Assembly: GCA_030158535.1 (NCBI GenBank)
Contig: JAOASV010000300.1
Coordinates: 1-5,291, forward strand
Length of the DNA: 5,291 bases
Direction of reading: 5' to 3'
Source: Sediminibacterium sp.
GTDB taxonomy: Bacteria > Bacteroidota > Bacteroidia > Chitinophagales > Chitinophagaceae
This document shows, piece by piece, positions 1-5,291 of the stretch. A model generated the notes under the pieces. The model saw only the letters and a list, made by a program, of their open reading frames with translations. It ran no database searches and had not been told where the DNA came from. A program made the translations under genes and the position numbers. Within the stretch, counting starts at the first letter, position 1; the number at the start of each line of letters is the position of its first letter.

Positions 1-3000
1 CGCCAGGTCCGCACAGGTGGCATTACGATAGTCATAATGACCAGTATAATTACGTGCAAAATTTATATTCCGATACTTCTTTTTATTTTTTAAATGTAGA
101 TGGTAATATTGGCGAAAATATAGGCGGAAGTGCTTCGGGTACTATTGGCGCGTCTGCTAAACGTGTTGGCGCCGGTAATACAGCGTACGTTAATGCCACG
201 GCGGGTTTACGCGTTACGAGTTTTACGGATAACTGGGTGTACGAGAAAGACAATATTAATTTATTGGCTTCTGGAAAACTTTGGCTCGGTGATGCGTTTA
301 GTATGGCTACGGGCGGAACTACTACCCGTAATTATGTAGTGGATATGCCCGGCATTGTTAGTACCGATAGTGTTACTTTAAAAGTATACGCTGCTGCTAG
401 AAGCATTGGTGTACCTGCAAATTTTGCAGTACGGGTTAATAATAATTTAGTGCAAAATGTTGCGCTTCCGGCGGTGAGTGGTGGCTTTTTAGATACCTAT
501 GCTAGTTATGTAAGTGCTGTTGGTAAAGTTGCTGTGGGTACAAATCCGTTGCAACTGAATGTACAATTTAGTGCAGGAGGTGGCAGTGGCGTAGGTTTTG
601 GTGCCGAAGGTTTTTTAGATAAAATAGAATGCACGGCTACAAAACTGCTGAGTATGAGTAGTGCGAGCTCAGGAGCTTTGTTTTTTAGAAGTGCTGGTAC
701 TGTTGCGTCAGCGCCGGCTGCATTTGTATTAAACGCTGGCGGTGCTCAAAATTTTTCTAACACAACGGTGCTCGATGTAACAGATATTGCTACGCCTAAA
801 AAAATGGAAGGAAGTTTTAGCGCTGGCGCATCTTCCGAATTTATTTTTAACAACGATGTTGCTACTCAGCGCGAATATGTAGCTTTTACGCCTTCACAAA
901 TTATAGTGCCTGCAATATTTACAGCAGCGCCTAATAATAATTTGCATGCGTTGGCACTTGATACGGCAGCTAATTATTTAATTATTACGTACCCTAGTTT
1001 AGTGGCTGCGGTTAATAAATTAGCAGCATTTCATACTGCGCAAAAAGCTGGGATCAAACCGCTGGTAGTTACTACAACTGAACTGTATCAAGCGTTTGGA
1101 AGTGGGTCGCCGGATCCAACGGCTATAAGAGATGGAATTGTTTTTTTTGCAAGGGCGTATGGTGCGTTAAGTAGCGGCGCAGGTGGCGCGGGTGGCGGCG
1201 GAACTTTTGCGCAAAAAGAATTTTACGTGTTACTACTGGGCGCGTCTAGTTATGATTATAAAAACCGCATTAATGGTAATGTAAATTTGGTGCCGGGTTA
1301 TCAGTCAAGTGCATCACTAGATCCATTAAGTAGTTATACATCTGACGATTATTTTGCGCTGCTGGACAGCAGCGCAAACATTAACATAGAGCCACTGCTC
1401 ACAAATATTAATGCAACAAATACAGGGGTAAACATAGGTCGTATTCCTGCAAAAAATGTGAGTGAGGCAAATACCGTTATTGATAAAATTATTAATTACC
1501 ATAACGCCCAGAGCCAAGGCCCATGGCGCTTACAGGAGCGTTTTATAGCCGACGATAAAGATTTTAATTTGCACGTGCAAGATGCAGAAGCAGTGTCTGG
1601 TGCAGCGCAAAAAGCAAACGCTTTATTTAATCAGCAAAAAATATATTTAGATGCGTATCCATTAGTGAGTGGGAGTGGAGGTGGAAGGTATCCTGCCGTA
1701 AATGAAGCGGTGGTAAATGCATTTAATAGTGGATCGTTAGTAATTAATTATAGTGGACATGGCAATTATTTGCGCCTTGCCGACGAAGCTATTTTTAGTA
1801 GTACCGAAATTCCGTTAATCAATAATGCAAACAAATTACCACTGGTTATTACGGCTAGTTGTGATTTTTATCCGTACGACGATCCTACAAAAAAATCTTT
1901 GGGGCAGCAGTTGCTTTTTGGTGCTGGGAATGTTGGTGCGGGCAGCGGTGGTGTTGGCGGCGGAAGTTCTAATGTTGGAGCCAGTGGTGCCATTGCGCTA
2001 CTCACTACGCCACGACTCGTGTTTGCATACAGCAATAAAATTATTAACGAAAATTATTTTGTTGCAGCGCATAAGCCGGATGCAAATACCGGCTTACTTC
2101 CAACATTAGGACAGGCGGTTAAAAACGCTAAAAACCTTACGGTGCAGCAGTCTCGAGATTTTATCAATACCAGAAAATTTGCACTGTTAGGTGATCCTGC
2201 TATGCGCCTCGCGTACCCGAGTAGTAATATTGTTTTAGATAGTGTGAACAGTAAAATTATTGGAGCAAATGACACGCTAGTGTCTGGTAAGCTTTACACA
2301 TTTAAGGGTAGCGTTATGGCGCCGCGCAGCGGCGCCATAGGCATCAATAACAGCACAAGTATAAACACATCATTCAACGGCACCCTCTATTTTACACTCT
2401 ACTATAAACAAATTTCGCGCACCACACTCAAAAACGACCCGGCTACGGTAGCTGCAAACTACAATGCGCAAGAAAATATTTTGTATGCTGGACTAGTGAG
2501 CGTAGCGAACGGGAAGTTTACCGTTTCATTTGTGCTTCCTCTAGATATTAGTTACGCCCCAGGCAAAGCAAAAATTAGCATGTATGCGCAGCAAACCATT
2601 AACCCAGTGTCACCTACAACATTTTTACCCGATGCAGCTGGGGTAGACACTAGTTTTTATACCATGGGTAGCGGTGCGGTAATTACAGATAAAGTGGGTC
2701 CTGTCATTGATCTATTTTTAAATGATTATAATTTTAAAAATGGTGGACTCACGCATTCGGATCCGGTGTTACTTATAAACCTGCAGGATGTTTCGGGGAT
2801 CAATACCTCTAGCAGTGCTATTGGGCATGATATTATTGTAACGCTCGATAACAATCCGGCCACCACGCGGACGCTTAATTCATTTTATCAGGCAAATATT
2901 AATACCTATCAGTACGGTACGGTTAGGTATCAACTTCCTACTTTAACGCCTGGGCTACATACATTACAAGTGCGGGCTTGGGATAATGTCAATAATTCAA

Positions 3001-3404
3001 ACACCAGAACATTAGGGTTTACGGTGGCCGCAACAGCCGGAAGCAGCGGCGCAAATGGCGGCGGAACCGGTGGCGCCGGCGCCGCAAGCGACATGTCTCC
3101 ACTGGTGATAGACAAGGTTATTAATTTTCCTAACCCCTTTACCAGTCAAACTACTTTTTCGTTTGAACATAATTTTCCGGGGCAAAACATAGAGGTAAAC
3201 CTTAGTATTTATACGCAAAATGGTAAGCTTGTTAAACAAATTAATAAAACCGCTAATACAAATGGAACCCGAAATGTGCAAATTACTTGGGATGGGACAG
3301 ATGCGGCCGGTTCTAAAATTGCAAGAAATGTATATATTTACAAAATACAAATAAGCGCTGCGGGCACTAATTACCAAAGCTCCGGAAAACTTATTTGTTT
3401 GTAA
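1..3404 (+). CDS. porU: PorU, type IX secretion system C-terminal signal peptidase (sortase), 5'-truncated by window edge
   Basis: PorU is a gingipain-like (peptidase family C25) surface enzyme that removes the C-terminal signal of T9SS cargo and attaches the cargo to anionic LPS. The frame is open from base 3 and gives 1133 residues. I number from that first codon, because GPHRWHYD directly upstream of the GTG at 54 is typical internal PorU sequence. Roughly 100-250 N-terminal residues, including the signal peptide, are probably missing. Residues ~317-740 are the C25 domain, with DPTAIRDGI, YDYKNR, TSDDYFALLD, IGRIPAKN and FALLGDPAMRLAYP. The likely catalytic dyad is His586 (YSGHGN, 1758-1760) and Cys620 (TASCDF, 1860-1862); their spacing of 34 is close to the 33 of gingipain RgpB. 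Ig-like segments follow, with GPVIDLFLNDYNF and GIGHDI-like AIGHDIIVTLD. A Por-type C-terminal domain starts near residue 1035 (NFPNPF at 1041-1046) and ends in KLICL. Gly-rich inserts are described separately. porV follows in the same direction. Confidence 0.95.
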   Translation, partial: PGPHRWHYDSHNDQYNYVQNLYSDTSFYFLNVDGNIGENIGGSASGTIGASAKRVGAGNTAYVNATAGLRVTSFTDNWVYEKDNINLLASGKLWLGDAFSMATGGTTTRNYVVDMPGIVSTDSVTLKVYAAARSIGVPANFAVRVNNNLVQNVALPAVSGGFLDTYASYVSAVGKVAVGTNPLQLNVQFSAGGGSGVGFGAEGFLDKIECTATKLLSMSSASSGALFFRSAGTVASAPAAFVLNAGGAQNFSNTTVLDVTDIATPKKMEGSFSAGASSEFIFNNDVATQREYVAFTPSQIIVPAIFTAAPNNNLHALALDTAANYLIITYPSLVAAVNKLAAFHTAQKAGIKPLVVTTTELYQAFGSGSPDPTAIRDGIVFFARAYGALSSGAGGAGGGGTFAQKEFYVLLLGASSYDYKNRINGNVNLVPGYQSSASLDPLSSYTSDDYFALLDSSANINIEPLLTNINATNTGVNIGRIPAKNVSEANTVIDKIINYHNAQSQGPWRLQERFIADDKDFNLHVQDAEAVSGAAQKANALFNQQKIYLDAYPLVSGSGGGRYPAVNEAVVNAFNSGSLVINYSGHGNYLRLADEAIFSSTEIPLINNANKLPLVITASCDFYPYDDPTKKSLGQQLLFGAGNVGAGSGGVGGGSSNVGASGAIALLTTPRLVFAYSNKIINENYFVAAHKPDANTGLLPTLGQAVKNAKNLTVQQSRDFINTRKFALLGDPAMRLAYPSSNIVLDSVNSKIIGANDTLVSGKLYTFKGSVMAPRSGAIGINNSTSINTSFNGTLYFTLYYKQISRTTLKNDPATVAANYNAQENILYAGLVSVANGKFTVSFVLPLDISYAPGKAKISMYAQQTINPVSPTTFLPDAAGVDTSFYTMGSGAVITDKVGPVIDLFLNDYNFKNGGLTHSDPVLLINLQDVSGINTSSSAIGHDIIVTLDNNPATTRTLNSFYQANINTYQYGTVRYQLPTLTPGLHTLQVRAWDNVNNSNTRTLGFTVAATAGSSGANGGGTGGAGAASDMSPLVIDKVINFPNPFTSQTTFSFEHNFPGQNIEVNLSIYTQNGKLVKQINKTANTNGTRNVQITWDGTDAAGSKIARNVYIYKIQISAAGTNYQSSGKLICL
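1170..1205 (+). repeat. Gly-rich low-complexity insert 1 in PorU C25 domain
   Basis: Twelve codons encode SSGAGGAGGGGT, between the helix after DPTAIRDGI and the strand FYVLLLGASSYDYKNR. From memory, most PorU proteins have only a short loop here. The DNA is built from GGC, GGT and GCG units and stays in frame. It lies 22 bases after a run of eight T (1141-1148). I infer a surface-loop expansion. Confidence 0.6.
1920..1988 (+). repeat. Gly-rich low-complexity insert 2, downstream of PorU catalytic Cys
   Basis: About 22 residues rich in Gly, Ala, Ser, Val and Asn sit between SLGQQLLF and AIALLTTPRLVFAYSN, where typical PorU proteins have a few residues. The insert begins 19 codons after the probable catalytic Cys at 1860-1862. 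It holds an imperfect duplication: NVGAGSGGV (from 1929) is echoed by NVGASGA (from 1971), 42 bases or 14 codons later. The local strand is very G-rich: I count 29 G and 7 C in 1921-1980. Confidence 0.6.
2315..2339. repeat. Perfect 11-bp inverted repeat inside porU
   Basis: The arms TATGGCGCCGC (2315-2325) and GCGGCGCCATA (2329-2339) are exact reverse complements separated by GCA. Nine of the 11 stem pairs are G-C or C-G apart from the terminal A/T pairs and one more, so the hairpin should be stable. It lies in the coding sequence and contributes APRSGA to the first Ig-like segment after the C25 domain, where family members usually have a short turn before an FNGT-like motif. No T run follows, so it does not look like an intrinsic terminator. 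Confidence 0.75.
3036..3089 (+). repeat. Gly/Ala/Ser-rich linker before the PorU C-terminal domain
   Basis: Eighteen codons (reading AGSSGANGGGTGGAGAAS) connect the Ig-like segment ending RTLGFTVA to the C-terminal domain starting near DMSPLVIDKVINFPNPF. The composition suggests a flexible, unstructured tether. The DNA contains a perfect 12-bp palindrome, GGCGCCGGCGCC, at 3072-3083. Two blocks are shared exactly and in the same reading phase with insert 1: AGCGGCGCA (3045-3053 and 1173-1181) and TGGCGGCGGAAC (3056-3067 and 1193-1204). Confidence 0.65.
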
Positions 3405-3484
3405 CCTCACTTTTGTACTAAATGTTTTGAATGGTTTAAATTTTACTTTAAAAATTTTACTGGTTTCTCGCAAAACATTTAACT

Positions 3485-4663
3485 ATGTCTAGATTTCACG
3501 CAACGAATAAAACTGCACGCAAACTTTTTCGCGCAACAATCGCAGTATTAATAACTATCGCAACAACTACCATTAGCACTACAGCAATCGCGCAAGCCGA
3601 TTCTATTAATATTGTGTCTACGGCGGTTCCATTTTTGCGTATTTCTCCGGATGCCCGCGCGGGTGGTATGGGTGATGTAGCTATTGCAACTTCTCCGGAT
3701 GCCAACGCTTCTTTTTGGAATATTTCAAAAGTTAATTTTGCAAAAAAGCGCAGCGCCATTGCTGTTAACTATACGCCTTGGCTCAAAGATTTAGGTTTAA
3801 CAGATGTGTATTTAGCAACCGTTGCGGGGTATCGTCAACTCGATGATGTGCAAGCCGTTACCGGATCACTTCGGTTTTTTAGTTTAGGAAATATTCAGTT
3901 AACAGATTATTCTGGTAATTTATTAAACTCGGTAAAACCCTCAGAGTTTGCTGTAGACCTGGGTTACACGCGTATGCTGAATGATAAAATGAGTGTGGGT
4001 GTGGCGCTTAGATATATTAATTCACGCCTTGTTGTAGGTGATGTTGGAACCGGTGTTTTATATAAAGCGGGTAACGCTGTTTCTGCGGATGTGTCGGTGT
4101 ATCATGATGCTACTGACGAAGGGGAAGGTTTACGATGGGGTGTAGTGCTTTCCAATTTGGGAACAAAAATTGGGTACACCAACGATGCAAAAAATAAAGA
4201 TTTTATACCTGCAAACTTTGGCGCAGGGGTTTCTTATACCAAAGATGTAGATGGAAGCAATAAAATTACATTTGCCCTCGACGTTAATAAATTATTGGTA
4301 CCGGCAGCGCCCACTGCAACAGGAGTGTATAGTGTAGATTCTGCTAATTTAGCGGAGTACCGCACAGGCGGTGTTGTTGCTAGCTGGTTAAAATCATTTA
4401 GCGATGGAACGGGTGTTGGAAAATCTATGCAAGTATCTGCTGGAGCCGAATATGCGTATAACGATCAATTTTTTGTGCGCGCTGGATATTTTTATGAAAA
4501 CAAAAACCGCGGTAACAGAAAATACGCAACAGTAGGCGCTGGCTTTAAACTTGATTTTATGGATATCAATTTGTCGTATCTGATTCCTTCTGGAGCGGGC
4601 ATTACGCGTAATCCATTATCCAATACAATGCGCCTGGGCGTTGCCTTTAAACTTGGTGAATAA
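3485..4663 (+). CDS. porV: PorV, type IX secretion system outer-membrane shuttle/channel protein
   Basis: PorV (also called LptO) is a FadL-like outer-membrane beta-barrel. It collects T9SS cargo at the translocon and delivers it to the PorU attachment complex. The 392-residue length fits the family. Residues 1-36 look like a Sec signal peptide: a basic start (RKLFR near 12-16), a hydrophobic Ala/Thr/Ile stretch, and probable cleavage after AIA36 before Gln37. The family signature follows at ~49-79: PFLRISPDARAGGMGD, then ATSPDANASFWN. The end, NPLSNTMRLGVAFKLGE, is the typical closing strand. The ATG at 3485 is chosen because the signal peptide starts there. No Shine-Dalgarno is visible, as is usual in Bacteroidota. 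It lies 80 bases after porU in an AT-rich gap with neither a GC-rich terminator nor a good TAnnTTTG promoter, so co-transcription with porU is likely. Its last 17 bases overlap the 3' end of ispF on the other strand. Confidence 0.95.
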   Translation: MSRFHATNKTARKLFRATIAVLITIATTTISTTAIAQADSINIVSTAVPFLRISPDARAGGMGDVAIATSPDANASFWNISKVNFAKKRSAIAVNYTPWLKDLGLTDVYLATVAGYRQLDDVQAVTGSLRFFSLGNIQLTDYSGNLLNSVKPSEFAVDLGYTRMLNDKMSVGVALRYINSRLVVGDVGTGVLYKAGNAVSADVSVYHDATDEGEGLRWGVVLSNLGTKIGYTNDAKNKDFIPANFGAGVSYTKDVDGSNKITFALDVNKLLVPAAPTATGVYSVDSANLAEYRTGGVVASWLKSFSDGTGVGKSMQVSAGAEYAYNDQFFVRAGYFYENKNRGNRKYATVGAGFKLDFMDINLSYLIPSGAGITRNPLSNTMRLGVAFKLGE

Positions 4664-5126
4664 GACACACCGCGTGTGCCACAAGGCCTTCCTCTCTACC
4701 AACAAAACCCATCGTTTCGGTAGTAGTAGCTTTTATAGAAACATCTTTAATGCCAATACCTAGTATGCCTGCAATGGTTTCTTGCATGGTAGCAACGTAC
4801 GGTTTAATTTTTGGCGCTTCTAAACAAAGTGACGCGTCTATGTTTCCAATCGCATAACCCTCGGCTTCAATTAACGAGCGTGTTTTAGCGAGTAATATTT
4901 TGCTATCAATATTTTTAAACTCCATTGAGGTGTCCGGAAAATGAACACCAATATCTCCAAGGCAAGCGGCGCCAAGTAGTGCATCGCAAATAGCGTGTAA
5001 CAATACATCGGCATCGGAGTGGCCCAGGGCACCTTTATGGTGTGGGATGGTAACGCCACCAATAACCAAATCTCTTCCTTCTACCAGTTGGTGAAAATCA
5101 ATGCCGTAGCCAATGCGTAGTTTCAT
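4647..5126 (-). CDS. ispF: IspF, 2-C-methyl-D-erythritol 2,4-cyclodiphosphate synthase
   Basis: IspF converts 4-diphosphocytidyl-2-C-methyl-D-erythritol 2-phosphate to the cyclic diphosphate, releasing CMP, in the cytosolic MEP pathway for isoprenoids; the family works as a metal-dependent homotrimer. From the ATG at 5126 the protein has 159 residues, the usual length. The metal ligands are visible: Asp10 and His12 in GYGIDFHQL, and His44 in HSDADVLLHAICDALLG. The flexible-loop region around HFPD (62-65), IDASLCLEAPKIKPY (96-110) and ATTTETMGFVGREEG (133-147) are also present. Thr138 stands where many relatives, such as E. coli (TTTEKLG), have Lys; the adjacent Thr and Glu are kept. A TTG at 5147 would add seven residues but overlaps the probable -7 box, so the ATG is preferred. 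The gene converges on porV and diverges from the dehydrogenase. Confidence 0.96.
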   Translation of the reverse strand: MKLRIGYGIDFHQLVEGRDLVIGGVTIPHHKGALGHSDADVLLHAICDALLGAACLGDIGVHFPDTSMEFKNIDSKILLAKTRSLIEAEGYAIGNIDASLCLEAPKIKPYVATMQETIAGILGIGIKDVSIKATTTETMGFVGREEGLVAHAVCLIHQV

Positions 5127-5136
5127 GTATTTCAAA

Positions 5137-5168
5137 TTGTGTTTCAAAGTTACGTTTTTATATCTTTA
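5137..5168 (+). promoter_or_regulatory. Weak candidate promoter for the nucleotide-sugar dehydrogenase
   Basis: A TTG at 5137-5139 and TATCTTTA at 5161-5168 (one mismatch to TAnnTTTG) are separated by 21 bases, a spacing compatible with Bacteroidota promoters. The -7-like box ends only six bases before the ATG at 5175, so the transcript would be nearly leaderless. It occupies the same 48-base divergent region as the ispF promoter. Confidence 0.25.
5145..5152 (-). promoter_or_regulatory. Candidate Bacteroidota -7 box for ispF
   Basis: On the minus strand this reads TAACTTTG, an exact match to the Bacteroidota -7 consensus TAnnTTTG. It ends 18 bases before the ispF ATG at 5126, which would leave a short 5' leader. 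I do not see a clear TTG -33 element at the usual distance upstream, so the call rests on the -7 match and its position. Confidence 0.45.
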
Positions 5169-5174
5169 CCGGGT

Positions 5175-5291
5175 ATGAAGCAGCAGCCTGTTATTGCCGT
5201 TATTGGACTTGGATATGTGGGACTCCCGCTGGCAGCTGCGTTAAGTGCTAAGTACCGGGTTATTGGATATGATATAAATGAAGAGCGGATA
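5175..5291 (+). CDS. Nucleotide-sugar dehydrogenase (UDP-HexNAc 6-dehydrogenase-like), 3'-truncated by window edge
   Basis: Only the first 39 residues are present. Residues 6-20 (VIAVIGLGYVGLPLA) form the beta-alpha start of a Rossmann fold with the GxGxxG NAD-binding loop (GLGYVG, 11-16). Residues 29-39 (VIGYDINEERI) give the second strand, with an acidic Asp33 that would bind the adenosine ribose. This pattern belongs to the UDP-glucose/GDP-mannose dehydrogenase family. The GYDIN..RI form resembles the TviB/WbpO/WbpA branch, which oxidises UDP-GlcNAc or UDP-GalNAc to the uronic acid with two NAD. The substrate cannot be fixed from this fragment, so no symbol is given. Such genes usually lead capsule, exopolysaccharide or O-antigen clusters; whether this one does lies beyond the window. 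The ATG at 5175 starts right before the Rossmann strand, as expected. Confidence 0.9.
   Translation, partial: MKQQPVIAVIGLGYVGLPLAAALSAKYRVIGYDINEERI

Noticed and set aside
54..56. GTG as the start codon of porU
   Set aside because: The frame is open to the window edge and the upstream residues (GPHRWHYD) match the interior of PorU. There is also no signal peptide after the GTG.
1825..2109. 94-codon plus-strand frame within the C25 region
   Set aside because: It overlaps the catalytic part of porU in another frame and has no family features.
3012..3473. 153-codon open frame on the minus strand over the porU 3' end
   Set aside because: It is antisense to the conserved PorU C-terminal domain and shows no recognisable domain. 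It is a shadow frame.
3405..3484. Separate porV promoter in the porU-porV gap
   Set aside because: Several TTTG-like strings exist, but none has both TAnnTTTG and a TTG about 20 bases upstream.
3643..3703. Exact 13-base direct repeat TTCTCCGGATGCC (3643-3655 and 3691-3703) in porV
   Set aside because: It encodes the two SPDA motifs that PorV proteins normally carry, so it reflects the conserved protein rather than a DNA element.
4666..4678. CACAC-CGC-GTGTG hairpin just after the porV stop as a terminator
   Set aside because: The stem is only five pairs, no T run follows on either strand, and it lies within the ispF coding sequence.
5127..5147. TTG at 5147 as an upstream start of ispF
   Set aside because: It would overlap the TAACTTTG -7 box and add seven residues not expected in the family. 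The ATG at 5126 gives the normal 159-residue enzyme.

Overview
The window is a stretch of a Bacteroidota chromosome. Three things point there: adjacent porU and porV genes of the type IX secretion system (T9SS, known only from this phylum and close relatives), a Por-type C-terminal domain, and a Bacteroidota-style -7 box (TAnnTTTG) instead of Shine-Dalgarno or -10 signals. Base composition is moderate, with T- and A-ending codons. I cannot place the genus; a Sphingobacteriia/Chitinophagia-type member is a guess.

Layout. Positions 1-3404 (+) hold the 3' part of porU, the T9SS surface C-terminal signal peptidase. It is open at the left edge, and the GTG at 54 is internal. An 80-base gap without a clear terminator or promoter leads to porV (3485-4663, +), the outer-membrane beta-barrel that carries cargo to PorU. 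Convergent to it, with a 17-base overlap of the 3' ends, is ispF (5126-4647, -), an enzyme of the MEP isoprenoid pathway. A 48-base divergent intergenic region separates ispF from the start of a nucleotide-sugar dehydrogenase (5175 to the right edge, +), probably the first gene of a surface-polysaccharide cluster.

How they work together. PorU and PorV act in one complex (with PorQ and PorZ elsewhere): PorV holds T9SS cargo, and PorU removes the C-terminal signal and joins the protein to anionic LPS. ispF is a housekeeping neighbour. The dehydrogenase could make a uronic-acid sugar for LPS or capsule, which may relate to the anchor sugar used by PorU; this is inference.

The locus itself is a known system. 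The unusual part is inside porU: at least three Gly/Ala/Ser-rich low-complexity inserts, one just after the catalytic Cys. There is also a perfect 11-bp hairpin within the coding sequence, followed directly by about 120 bases with reversed G/C strand skew. I see no tRNA, rRNA, CRISPR array or insertion sequence. No stretch longer than 300 bases lacks a gene.
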